Counted from the first letter of the stretch, positions 1 through 6,597 are shown. The stretch: DNA of 8,430 nucleotides from a bacterium (GCA_021790955.1 JAJYFI010000033.1:963-9392); one strand, 5' to 3'. Translations and numbers: made by a program. Notes: generated by a model from the sequence alone, not told the origin.

Positions 1-38
1 AAAATTTTCAAGACAAGACATAAAACTCTTTAAGCCCC

Positions 39-1598
39 TCATTTGCGCACGGAGTCCATGAACTGCCGGACTTCCTTGTTGTTGGGGTCCAGCTCCAGCA
101 CTTTCTTCCAGACCGCCATGGCCTTCTCCTTGTCGTTCATCATATAGAAAGCGCTCCCCATCATCTCGAGGGCCGTCACGTTGTTGGGCTCGATGTCCAG
201 GATATCCTGGGCGCGGCGCACGGCGAGGCTGTACTGGCCCTGGTACACCGCCTGCCGCGCGTCGTAGACCTTCTGGTCCACCCAGGTGAAGATCCCCGGG
301 CCCTCGACGCGCCGGGTGATCTCGACGGCGGCCTCCTTTTCGACCATATTGAGCAGGCCCAGGAGCTTCTCGTCCTTGGGGTTCTTGTTGTAGGCGTAGC
401 GCAGGTCGTTGATCGCGGCGTGGATGTCGATGCCCTGGACGTAGGCGATGGCGCCTTTGCGGGTGAAGAGCTGGTACTCCTGGCTCCCCATCGCCTGGGG
501 GACGAAGTCGGTCACCGCCATGAGGCGGGCGAGAAGCGCCTTCACCTTCTGGTTCGACGGATCGGCCTGGAGCGCCTGGCGGAACTTCTGCCCCGCGAGC
601 GCGAAATCGCCCCGGCTGAACGCGTCGAAGCCCTGGCGCAGGAAGTTCTGGACCGCCCCCTTCGTCATGTTCGCCGTCGACTCGCCGAAGCGGAAGGTGA
701 GAGACGCCCTCGTGCTCGCCCCCAGGGTCTGAAGGCCCTCGGCGATGTCGATCATCAGGTTGGAGAACCTGAAGCCGAAGCCGAAGTCCGTCTCCTGGAT
801 GCCGGGAAGCCCCATGAGCCCGAAGCGCGCCGCGAACCAGTGCGCGACCCAGTACTCTCCGCCGAAACGGATGTCGTTGCCGCCCGTGAGGTACTCGTTC
901 AGGTCGAGGCCCAGCGTGAGCTTGTCGTGGAAGAGATGGACCGCGTTGCCGATGTTGAGGATCGGCGGCAGCTTGTCCGCCGTGTCCCCCGCCCCCTCCT
1001 CGAAGACGTTCTGGAAGTCGACGCCCAGATTGTAGAGCCCGAAGCGGCGCATCATGCCGAGGTTGACGGTCGCGAAATGGTCGGAGGAGCCGTCAAGGTT
1101 GCGGGAGAGGTAGTCGAGGGTCGCGCCGAAGTTCGTCTTGTCCGTGACAGCCTTGCCCCAGGCGAGCGCCAGGGCCTGCTGCGTGGCCGAGAAGGTGCCC
1201 CCGCTCGTGATCGAAGTGGCGGTCCCGTTCGAGTCGAAGGCGGCGTTGACGGCCTCGAAGCCCGACGCGGAGAGCTGGGCCACGTCCACGCCGAACGTCC
1301 CGGAGTTCTTCGTCGGCTGGGCGTAACCGAGGTAGAGAAGGCTTGACTGCGCGTAGAGCGCGGCGTCCATGGCGGTCGCTTCCTTGCGCTGGAGTTGGGC
1401 CAGGCCCGCGGGATTCCAGAAGGCGGCGCTGGCGTCGTCGGAAATCGCGTAGAAGGCGCCGCCCATTCCCAAGGCCCTGGCGCCGACGCCGAAGTTCAGG
1501 AAGGCGCCCGGCTGGCCGCCGGTTTGGGCGAAGGCGGGGCGGGAGGACGCGAGAAGCGCGAATATAAAATAAGAAGCCGCCACGGCGACGCGCCACAT
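39..1598 (-). CDS. PorV/UPF0164-type outer-membrane beta-barrel protein with C-terminal TPR repeats
   Basis: This is probably an outer-membrane protein with a FadL-like barrel, of the PorV/PorQ family. Residues 1-24 form a classical Sec signal peptide (MWR, hydrophobic core, then PAFA before Q). Residues 26-304 have the family's opening glycine-rich stretch (GVGARALGMGGAFYAISDD) and the hallmark AFWNPAGLA (NPAG at 62-65), followed by alternating beta-strands. Residues 309-343 and 442-506 are TPR-like helical repeats ending in DPSN, EPNN and DPNN. Plain PorV proteins lack this TPR tail. The chosen ATG at 1598 gives a compact signal peptide. An in-frame ATG at 1658 would add 20 residues with atypical codons and sits directly after the riboswitch, while a TTG at 1670 lies inside the aptamer. 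No strong Shine-Dalgarno precedes any of them. The gene stands alone behind a c-di-GMP riboswitch, so expression probably follows c-di-GMP. No terminator hairpin is visible in the 38 bases left downstream. The family is fairly certain; the substrate or partner is unknown. Confidence 0.88.
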   Translation of the reverse strand: MWRVAVAASYFIFALLASSRPAFAQTGGQPGAFLNFGVGARALGMGGAFYAISDDASAAFWNPAGLAQLQRKEATAMDAALYAQSSLLYLGYAQPTKNSGTFGVDVAQLSASGFEAVNAAFDSNGTATSITSGGTFSATQQALALAWGKAVTDKTNFGATLDYLSRNLDGSSDHFATVNLGMMRRFGLYNLGVDFQNVFEEGAGDTADKLPPILNIGNAVHLFHDKLTLGLDLNEYLTGGNDIRFGGEYWVAHWFAARFGLMGLPGIQETDFGFGFRFSNLMIDIAEGLQTLGASTRASLTFRFGESTANMTKGAVQNFLRQGFDAFSRGDFALAGQKFRQALQADPSNQKVKALLARLMAVTDFVPQAMGSQEYQLFTRKGAIAYVQGIDIHAAINDLRYAYNKNPKDEKLLGLLNMVEKEAAVEITRRVEGPGIFTWVDQKVYDARQAVYQGQYSLAVRRAQDILDIEPNNVTALEMMGSAFYMMNDKEKAMAVWKKVLELDPNNKEVRQFMDSVRK

Positions 1599-1622
1599 CG
1601 CCGCGGCCGACAGCCTGCGACG

Positions 1623-1643
1623 CCTGGGGACAAAGCCCCAAGG
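1623..1643 (-). promoter_or_regulatory. Hairpin between c-di-GMP aptamer and start codon (possible expression platform)
   Basis: On the minus strand CCT/AGG and GGGG/CCCC arms pair around the loop CTTTGT, with one bulged T. The hairpin lies about 20 nt after the aptamer and 24 nt before the preferred start at 1598. No U-tract follows it, so it is not an intrinsic terminator. If it has a role, translational control or RNA folding is more likely. If translation starts at 1658 instead, this is simply coding sequence. Confidence 0.35.
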
Positions 1644-1660
1644 TGCAATTTGGGCCATTA

Positions 1661-1736
1661 CGTTCGGCAACCAGACGCTCCCCTGCGGGAGTCATGGCTT
1701 TGCGCCTCCGCCTTGCGGCGGATTTGCCTTTATCGC
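1661..1736 (-). promoter_or_regulatory. Cyclic-di-GMP class I (GEMM-I) riboswitch aptamer
   Basis: The minus strand carries the GEMM-I core in the right order. GGCAAA lies at 1728-1723. A perfect 6-bp stem TCCGCC/GGCGGA (1722-1717 and 1712-1707) is capped by a GNRA tetraloop, GCAA. The conserved joining segment GGCGCAAAGCC follows at 1706-1696 (consensus GGACGCAAAGCC). The second arm pairs CTCCC with GGGAG (1691-1687 and 1682-1678). The closing GGTTGCCG lies at 1672-1665. The GNRA loop and the A-rich GCAAAGC joining segment are the known tertiary-contact and ligand-stacking elements of this class. The G in the GGCAAA box favours c-di-GMP over the cGAMP-sensing variant, which carries A at the equivalent site; I aligned this by eye. 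The aptamer lies in the leader of the PorV-TPR gene, and whether ligand switches expression on or off cannot be read from the sequence. Confidence 0.9.
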
Positions 1737-1807
1737 CTGCCTCGGAGAGTCTTCCGGCTACGCCCCGGGGGCCAACCCCGTCCCCCCTATAGCCTTTCTC
1801 CAGGCAA
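1737..1807 (-). other. Unassigned GC-rich folded RNA element in the leader, 5' of the c-di-GMP aptamer
   Basis: Between the promoter and the aptamer the minus strand can form an 11-bp helix with one bulged G: positions 1807-1797 (TTGCCTGGAGA) pair with 1748-1737 (TCTCCGAGGCAG). Inside it sits a GGCTA/TAGCC helix (1794-1790 with 1760-1756), and inside that a GC-rich hairpin of the type CGGGG/CCCCG. I compared it by eye with glycine, fluoride, THF, Mn, SAM and GEMM motifs and found no match. Its 5' TTGCC could instead pair with GGCAA of the aptamer (1728-1724), so it might compete with aptamer folding. The fold is supported by complementarity only; the function is unknown. Confidence 0.5.
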
Positions 1808-1818
1808 GATGACGCCGA

Positions 1819-1846
1819 AGTATAACAGGAAAAGCTTGATTGTCAA
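1819..1846 (-). promoter_or_regulatory. Sigma-70-type promoter with extended -10 for the PorV-TPR gene
   Basis: On the minus strand a perfect -35 TTGACA (1846-1841) is followed by a 16-nt spacer and -10 TATACT (1824-1819). A TG two bases before the -10 (TGT TATACT) makes it an extended -10. The site lies in an AT-rich island within GC-rich surroundings. The predicted transcription start near 1812 gives a leader of about 215 nt that contains the folded element and the c-di-GMP aptamer. Confidence 0.85.
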
Positions 1847-1905
1847 TACCTTTCGTAATTTGTCATTCTATGGGGCCGGATGCCTGGCCGGGAGCCATTT
1901 TCAGG

Positions 1906-1977
1906 GGCGAGGTAGCTCAGTGGTAGAGCACCGGTCTGAAAAACCGGGTGTCGTCGGTTCGATCCCGACCCTCGCCA
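1906..1977 (+). tRNA. tRNA-Phe (anticodon GAA)
   Basis: A full cloverleaf is visible. The acceptor stem pairs GGCGAGG (1906-1912) with CCTCGCC (1970-1976). The D-arm is GCTC-AGTGGTA-GAGC. The anticodon stem CCGGT/ACCGG encloses the loop CTGAAAA with anticodon GAA at 1938-1940. The T-arm is GTCGG-TTCGATC-CCGAC. The discriminator base is A1977 and it is followed by CAC, so the CCA tail is not encoded and must be added by CCA-adding enzyme. The gene sits alone between the divergent PorV-TPR promoter and the convergent protease gene. Confidence 0.96.
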
Positions 1978-1996
1978 CACTCTCCGGCCGAAAAGA

Positions 1997-2024
1997 AAGG
2001 CCCCCCGCCCGGGCGGGGGGCCTT
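1997..2024. terminator. Bidirectional intrinsic terminator (perfect 28-nt palindrome)
   Basis: Fourteen bases beginning AAGGCCCCCC are followed immediately by their exact reverse complement ending in GGCCTT, giving a very stable GC hairpin. On the minus strand it lies 15 nt after the protease stop codon and is followed by TCTTTT, a fair U-tract. On the plus strand it lies 20 nt after the tRNA and is followed by CTTAAT, a weaker tail. It probably ends both convergent transcripts, more efficiently for the protease. Confidence 0.85.
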
Positions 2025-2039
2025 CTTAATAACGGCGGA

Positions 2040-3386
2040 TTAACGCAGAAGCTTCTTCGCGTCGATCATGCCGAAGCCCTGCTGATTCTTGGTCAAACCC
2101 TTAAGCGGCGTCGCAGCCGCCTGAAGCCGGGCAAGAACCTGGCCGAAGCCCGCGGCGCCCTGGCTCACCGCCAAGGCCGCCAGAGCCGCGACGTGCGGGG
2201 AAGCCATCGACGTCCCCGAGGCCATGGCAAAACCGCCCTTCATCCAGGTCGAGATGATCTTGTCTCCCGGGGCGATGAAGCGCACTTGAGGGCCGCGGCT
2301 TGAGAAGCTGGTCACTTGGTCGGCAGCGTCGCTCGCCCCAACCGCGATCACCTCGGGGTAGGCCGCGGGGTAGCCGACGGCCTTGCCCGTGTTGCCGGAG
2401 GCCGCGATCGGCACCACACCGTGCTCCTCGGCATATTTCACGGCCCTTTCCTCCGCCACGGCGGGGGTGTCCGAGCCCAAGCTCAGGTTCATCACGTTGG
2501 CCTTATGATCGGCGCACCACATCATGCCGCGCACGATGTCGCTTAAGCGACCCTGGCCTTGGGCGTTCATGACCTTCACGGCGTAAATGCTGACCTGGGG
2601 CGCGACGCCGACCACGAGGGTGGGTTTCCCCTGCACGGCGGCGGCGTAGCGGCCGGTCGCCGCGATGGTGCCGGCCACGTGCGTCCCGTGCCCGTTGTCG
2701 TCGGTGAAATCGTCGGTCCCCGCGATGATGTTCGCGCCTCCCGCGATGACCCCCGCGAGGTCGGGATGGGTGGGATCGACCCCGGTGTCGACGACGCACA
2801 CCTTGACGCCCGCGCCCTTCGTCACCGGCCAGGCGGCGGGGGCGTTCACCCGCGCGATCCCCCACGGCAACTGGGGCTTGGCGTTGCCGCCCCCGGGAGC
2901 CGGCTTGGGGCCCGGCGCCTGGCGGTTGTCGGGCCCGGGCTTCATCGTCCGGCCGGAAAGCGGGGTCACGCCGAGATCCCCCAGCGAGGCGCCTTCGAGG
3001 AACGGCGTCTGCTGAAATGACGCGCCGTTAAGCCAATTCGTCCAGAAATCCTCCTCGATCTGGACGTCGTCGGAAGAGACCCCCTCCTCCTTCGAAAGCA
3101 TCGTGGAAACGGACCGGACTTGGACCTGGGAGGTCTCGGCCGTGTCGGGAACCTCGACGACCTGGGCCATGTACTCGCTCCCGCCGGAGGGATCGATGAT
3201 GTCGAAAAGCTTGCTCGCCCGTAGGCGCTGCAGGACGCGATCCCTCAATGACTTCGGCGCCGTGCCCCGCCGGTAGCTGATGATCATGCGCCGAGCATGC
3301 GCCGGGGGCGACAACAAGACGAGGACGGCCAGAAGTCCCGAGATCGCCTTCAACAGGCCCAAGCGCCGACTGTTGTCTTTCCTCAT
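2040..3386 (-). CDS. Secreted subtilisin-like serine protease (peptidase family S8)
   Basis: This is a 448-residue precursor of a subtilase. Residues 1-32 hold a signal peptide: a basic start (RKDNSRR), a hydrophobic LLAVLVLL core, and an AHA cleavage site. Residues 33 to about 120 look like an I9-type inhibitory propeptide, and a Pro/Gly-rich linker (about 148-170) precedes the catalytic domain. The catalytic triad is complete: D200 in VVDTGVDPTHPD, H233 in NGHGTHVAGT and S393 in GTSMASPH. The oxyanion asparagine is N332 in ASGNTG. The family is certain, but the substrate is not; it probably acts in the periplasm or outside the cell. An ATG at 3386 is annotated. An in-frame TTG two codons upstream (3392) is better spaced from the AAGGAGG site (9 nt against 15 nt) and may be the true start, giving 450 residues. 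An ATG at 3452 would precede the ribosome-binding site and is unlikely. The gene is monocistronic, convergent with tRNA-Phe and divergent from the kinase operon. Confidence 0.95.
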   Translation of the reverse strand: MRKDNSRRLGLLKAISGLLAVLVLLSPPAHARRMIISYRRGTAPKSLRDRVLQRLRASKLFDIIDPSGGSEYMAQVVEVPDTAETSQVQVRSVSTMLSKEEGVSSDDVQIEEDFWTNWLNGASFQQTPFLEGASLGDLGVTPLSGRTMKPGPDNRQAPGPKPAPGGGNAKPQLPWGIARVNAPAAWPVTKGAGVKVCVVDTGVDPTHPDLAGVIAGGANIIAGTDDFTDDNGHGTHVAGTIAATGRYAAAVQGKPTLVVGVAPQVSIYAVKVMNAQGQGRLSDIVRGMMWCADHKANVMNLSLGSDTPAVAEERAVKYAEEHGVVPIAASGNTGKAVGYPAAYPEVIAVGASDAADQVTSFSSRGPQVRFIAPGDKIISTWMKGGFAMASGTSMASPHVAALAALAVSQGAAGFGQVLARLQAAATPLKGLTKNQQGFGMIDAKKLLR

Positions 3387-3401
3387 GGCCAATTCTTTGC
3401 G

Positions 3402-3408
3402 CCTCCTT
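3402..3408 (-). promoter_or_regulatory. Ribosome-binding site of the subtilase gene
   Basis: AAGGAGG on the minus strand is a near-perfect Shine-Dalgarno sequence. It lies 9 nt from an in-frame TTG (3392-3390) and 15 nt from the ATG (3386-3384). The spacing favours TTG initiation and rules out the upstream ATG at 3452. Confidence 0.75.
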
Positions 3409-3548
3409 GATATCACCGGTTTATGCGCCGCGCAGAATCTTCGCCCCGCCATACCGAGACATTGTACTCACCGTGACGCAAATCCGGCGAGGAGCCAAGG
3501 ACCCAGCGCGCCGGTGGGACCAAAGGCCCACCCTGCTCCCCCCGCACG

Positions 3549-3577
3549 TGGAAAACTTGAGCCATTTTTGGGATACT
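3549..3577 (+). promoter_or_regulatory. Candidate promoter of the kinase-tldD-prcB operon
   Basis: TGGAAA (3549-3554) and GATACT (3572-3577) each match 4 of 6 consensus bases and are 17 nt apart, in a small AT-rich island. A start about 7 nt after the -10 would leave only about 6 nt before the ATG at 3590. That is consistent with a leaderless message and with the lack of any Shine-Dalgarno there. The intergenic stretch to its left (3410-3540) holds only a weak 6-bp hairpin at 3513-3532. Confidence 0.35.
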
Positions 3578-3589
3578 TTTTGAGCCCCC

Positions 3590-5215
3590 ATGACCCTCAA
3601 GCCAGGGAAAACCTCGGACGCCCTCGAGCTCCTCGTCGAAGCGGGAAGATTTTTGAGCTCCAAGCTCGACGTCGAGGACGTCTTTCAGGAGGTCCTTCGT
3701 CTTTCGACGCGGATCGTCTCCGCGAGCACCGCCTCCCTCCTTCTTTACGACGAAACGAGCCGCGAGCTCTATTTCGACGTGGCGCTGGGGCTTCCCGCCG
3801 AGCTCCTCGACCTGCGCTTCAAGCTCGGAGAGGGGATCGCGGGCATCGTCGCCCTGGGCCGCAAGCCGTTCGTCGTCGACGACGTCCGAAGCACCACCCT
3901 GTGGAACTCGCAAGTCGACGAGAAATCGGGCTTCACCACGCGCTCGATGCTCGCCGTCCCCATGGTCTTTCAAGGAAAGCTCGTCGGCGTCCTTGAGGCC
4001 GTCAACAAGATCGAGGGCTCCTTCGGCCCGGCGGACGTCGCCGCCCTCGAGGCCCTGGCTCTCCAGGCCGCGATCGCGATCGAGAATGCGCGGCTTTTTT
4101 CCAGGCTCCAGGAGGAGAAATCGAAGCTCGACAGCGTCTTCCTGGAGATGGCCGACGGGGCAATCCTGGCCGACGAGAAAGGCCGCGTCCTGCTCGCCAA
4201 CCCGGCCGCCGTCCGCCTGACCCAGGGCCCCCAGGCGCCGCTGGAATCGCTCAGCCAGGTCTTCGACGGCTTCCAGACGGTTCCAGCGTTGGAAGAATTG
4301 ACGGGCTCCCGCTCCTTCCAGGCCCTTGACTTCACGGCCGAGCGCGAAAAGCCCAAGACGCTCGTCCTGGCCGGCAAGGCGCTGCGCGTCGAGATGGCGT
4401 CGGAGGGCTCCGGCAAGCGCTCCCGCGCCCGGAAGGCGGGCGAAGCGGGAAGGCTCCTTATTTTCCGGGACGAGACGGAGAAGGCGCGGGAAGACAAGCT
4501 CAAGCGCACGTTCCTCTCCCTGATCTCCCACAAGCTCAAGACCCCCCTGACCTCGGTTCTGGGCTACGCCGAGGTCCTCTCGGAGGAAGCGCACGAAAGC
4601 CGTCCCGGCGACGAAGCCGCGCGCGAGCGCATGCGCAAGAAGGCGGCGTCGGCGATCGTCTCGCAATCCAAATACCTCTCCTCCCTCGTCGACCGCCTTC
4701 TCCTCTATGTCAGCCTGGAGAACCCCCCGCATCCAGCCGACATGGACGTTTTCCCCCTCGAGGAGGCGGCGCGGCAGACCCTCGAGGACCTTTCCGGCTG
4801 GCTCCAGGCGAGCCACGCCGAGATCGAGGGGGACCTGAGGAGCTCCACCCCCGTCCAGGGCCATCGCTCCTATCTGCGCGTCGCCGTCAAGAATCTCGTC
4901 GAGAACGCCGTCAAGTTCAACGCGAAGCCGTCGAAAAAGGTGCGTCTCCGCCTCGCGCGGCAAGACGGCCACGCCCTCCTGTCGGTGCAGGACGACGGGC
5001 CGGGAATCCCCCCCGAGGATCAGGAGAGGATCTTCAGCCGCTTCTACCAAGTGGAGCCCGTCTTCACCGGGCAAGTCGAAGGCTGGGGCCTGGGTTTGGC
5101 GCTCGCCCAGAAGGTCGCGCGCTGGCACGGCGGGCGCCTGGACCTGAGCTCCAAGCTCGGCTCCGGCACGACGGTGACCCTGGCCATCCCCATCGCCGCG
5201 CCCCCGGCCCGATGA
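3590..5215 (+). CDS. Soluble sensor histidine kinase with GAF and PAS-like domains
   Basis: This 541-residue kinase has no signal peptide or membrane segment, so it should sense a cytoplasmic signal. Residues 8-168 form a GAF domain (KLGEGIAGIVALGRKPFVVDD, then SMLAVPM and GVLEAVNK). Residues 172-298 look like a PAS domain (MADGAILADEKGRVLLANPAA). The HisKA domain has the phospho-acceptor H314 in LISHKLKTPLTSVLGY, a variant of the usual HELRTPL. The HATPase_c domain shows the N box (N435 and N439 in KNLVENAVKFN), the G1 box DDGPGI (468-473), the F box (IFSRFYQ) and the G2 box GWGLGL (498-503). All motifs for autophosphorylation are present. No response regulator is in the window, so it is an orphan here. 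It is the first gene of the plus-strand cluster, and its stop overlaps the tldD start (ATGA). No Shine-Dalgarno precedes the ATG. The ligand of the GAF domain cannot be inferred. Confidence 0.95.
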   Translation: MTLKPGKTSDALELLVEAGRFLSSKLDVEDVFQEVLRLSTRIVSASTASLLLYDETSRELYFDVALGLPAELLDLRFKLGEGIAGIVALGRKPFVVDDVRSTTLWNSQVDEKSGFTTRSMLAVPMVFQGKLVGVLEAVNKIEGSFGPADVAALEALALQAAIAIENARLFSRLQEEKSKLDSVFLEMADGAILADEKGRVLLANPAAVRLTQGPQAPLESLSQVFDGFQTVPALEELTGSRSFQALDFTAEREKPKTLVLAGKALRVEMASEGSGKRSRARKAGEAGRLLIFRDETEKAREDKLKRTFLSLISHKLKTPLTSVLGYAEVLSEEAHESRPGDEAARERMRKKAASAIVSQSKYLSSLVDRLLLYVSLENPPHPADMDVFPLEEAARQTLEDLSGWLQASHAEIEGDLRSSTPVQGHRSYLRVAVKNLVENAVKFNAKPSKKVRLRLARQDGHALLSVQDDGPGIPPEDQERIFSRFYQVEPVFTGQVEGWGLGLALAQKVARWHGGRLDLSSKLGSGTTVTLAIPIAAPPAR

Positions 5216-6597
5216 GCCCCGATCCCGTCAAAGCCTCGGATTTGACGCCTTTCGTCGGCGGAGCCGACTACGGCGAGGTTTTCATCGAATCCTCGGAATC
5301 GCGCTCGCTCAAGTGGGAGGACGGCAAGCTCGCCGACGCGGCGACGAGCCGCGATCGCGGGCTTTCACTGCGTTATTTGAGGCGCCGCGGACAATCGCTC
5401 GAGACGCTGCTGGCGAGCTCGCAGGACCCGAGCCTCGATGCCGTCGCCGACCTGAGGCGGCGCCTTCTCAACCAGCCGCCCGTCTCCCGCCCCTCGGCCC
5501 TCAAAAGCGAATCCTCCTGCCTGACGCTCGCCCGCATCGACCCTTTCGAGGTCTCCCTGCCGCGCAAGATCGGGCTCATGTCGTCGATCGACCGCGCCCT
5601 ACGCGCGGCGTTTCCCTCGCTTCGCCAAGTGAGCGTGTTTTACTCCGAGAGACGGCGGCGGATCGCGATCGTCAACTCGGAAGGCGTCTCTCTGCGGGAC
5701 GCCCGCACGGCGGTCATGATGGCCGTCCATGTCGTCGCAGGCCGCGACGGCGTTCTCCAAACGGGCTCGGAGATCGTCGGAGGGCCCCGCGGCTACGAGC
5801 TCATCGAGGAATCGGATCCCTTGCGGCTGGCGCGCCGCGCGGCGCGCCGGGCGGAGCTCAAGCTCGCCGCTCCGAAGGCCGCGGCGGGCGAGATGCCCGT
5901 CGTCTTGTCGAGCGCCGCAGGCGGCACCTTCATTCACGAGGCGATCGGACATTCCCTGGAGGCGGACCACGTCCAGGAGGGCACATCTCCCGCCTATCAC
6001 GGAAAGCGCGGCCAGGCCATCGCCTGCGAGAAGATCACCGTGATCGACGACCCCACGATGCCCTACGCCCGCGGCAGCTTCCGCTTCGACGACGAGGGAA
6101 TCGCGTCATCCCCGACCGTCCTCGTCAAGAACGGCGTCCTCAAGGACTATCTCTACGACCGCGCCACGGCCTTCAAGGAGAGCCGCCCCTCGAACGGCCA
6201 CGGTCGGCGCGAATCCTACGCCTTTGCGCCGATTCCCCGGATGTCGAATCTCTACATCGCCCCGGGCCCCGACGACCCCCGCAAGATCATCCAAAGCCTC
6301 GCCTCGGGAATCCTCGTCACCCGCATGGGCGGCGGGCAGGTGAACACCGCCACGGGCCGCTTCGTCTTCGAGGTCGACGAAGGCTGGCTCGTCAAGGACG
6401 GGGTCGCGCGGCACATGGTCCGCGACGCCAATCTGCTGGGCGTCGGGCCTGAAATCCTGCGTTCGATCGATCTTGTCGGCTGGGACATCGGCTGGGGCAT
6501 CGGCACCTGCGGCAAGGATGGGCAGGGAGTGCCCGTCTCCGACGCCCAACCGACGCTCCGGATTCCCAAAGCTCTCGTGGGAGGGAAAAACGAATGA
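5212..6597 (+). CDS. tldD: TldD-family zinc metalloprotease
   Basis: This 461-residue protein is close in length to E. coli TldD (481). The TldD/PmbA family acts in the cytoplasm as a TldD-TldE complex that degrades unfolded peptides and matures some peptide antibiotics. TldD carries the catalytic zinc. The zinc motif HEAIGH is at 242-247 (H242, E243, H247, followed by SLEADH). The third ligand is C433 in GTCGKDGQGVPVSDAQPTLRI, matching the family's C-terminal signature. Other family blocks are visible: GSFRFDDEG(I), LYDRATA and MSNLYI. The residues needed for activity are therefore all present. It starts within the kinase stop codon (ATGA) and ends in the prcB-like start, so it is translationally coupled on both sides. 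The usual partner gene tldE/pmbA is absent from the adjacent positions; it may lie elsewhere or the protein may act alone. Confidence 0.95.
   Translation: MSPDPVKASDLTPFVGGADYGEVFIESSESRSLKWEDGKLADAATSRDRGLSLRYLRRRGQSLETLLASSQDPSLDAVADLRRRLLNQPPVSRPSALKSESSCLTLARIDPFEVSLPRKIGLMSSIDRALRAAFPSLRQVSVFYSERRRRIAIVNSEGVSLRDARTAVMMAVHVVAGRDGVLQTGSEIVGGPRGYELIEESDPLRLARRAARRAELKLAAPKAAAGEMPVVLSSAAGGTFIHEAIGHSLEADHVQEGTSPAYHGKRGQAIACEKITVIDDPTMPYARGSFRFDDEGIASSPTVLVKNGVLKDYLYDRATAFKESRPSNGHGRRESYAFAPIPRMSNLYIAPGPDDPRKIIQSLASGILVTRMGGGQVNTATGRFVFEVDEGWLVKDGVARHMVRDANLLGVGPEILRSIDLVGWDIGWGIGTCGKDGQGVPVSDAQPTLRIPKALVGGKNE
6579..6585 (+). promoter_or_regulatory. Ribosome-binding site of the PrcB-like gene
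   Basis: GGGAGGG lies inside the tldD 3' end, 8 nt before the ATG at 6594. It confirms that start and the coupled ATGA junction. Confidence 0.7.

Noticed and set aside
1..38. Terminator for the PorV-TPR gene
   Set aside because: The 38 bases are AT-rich (AAAATTTT at the very edge) but show no GC hairpin; a terminator may lie outside the window.
420..1346. Long plus-strand open frame opposite the PorV-TPR gene
   Set aside because: It is Arg/Glu/Ala/Val-rich with no motif; it is antisense to a gene with a clear family signature and reflects high GC.
1737..1807. A second GEMM-I or a glycine riboswitch in the leader
   Set aside because: The element lacks GCAAAGCC and GGTTGCC of GEMM-I, and lacks the glycine aptamer core despite a superficially similar GGAGA and ACTCTC pair.
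1840..1871. Plus-strand TTGTCA as a -35 for tRNA-Phe
   Set aside because: No -10 of useful quality follows at 15-19 nt; the match arises from the near-palindromic TTGACAA of the minus-strand promoter.
1395..2303. 302-codon plus-strand frame
   Set aside because: It runs through the c-di-GMP leader, the tRNA and the terminator, which cannot be coding on that strand.
3461..3466. TACAAT on the minus strand as a -10 box for the subtilase
   Set aside because: The hexamer is good and well placed, but no acceptable -35 lies 15-18 nt upstream, so I do not call a promoter.
3513..3532. Inverted repeat GGTGGG/CCCACC with an 8-nt loop
   Set aside because: A 6-bp GC stem with no U-tract on either side is easily expected by chance here; it could be an operator but nothing supports that.
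3413..5128. 571-codon minus-strand frame opposite the histidine kinase
   Set aside because: Composition is typical of a GC-rich antisense shadow and no domain is recognisable; the plus strand has all kinase motifs.
5313..6452. 379-codon plus-strand frame overlapping tldD
   Set aside because: It is an Arg/Pro/Gly-rich out-of-frame shadow of tldD.
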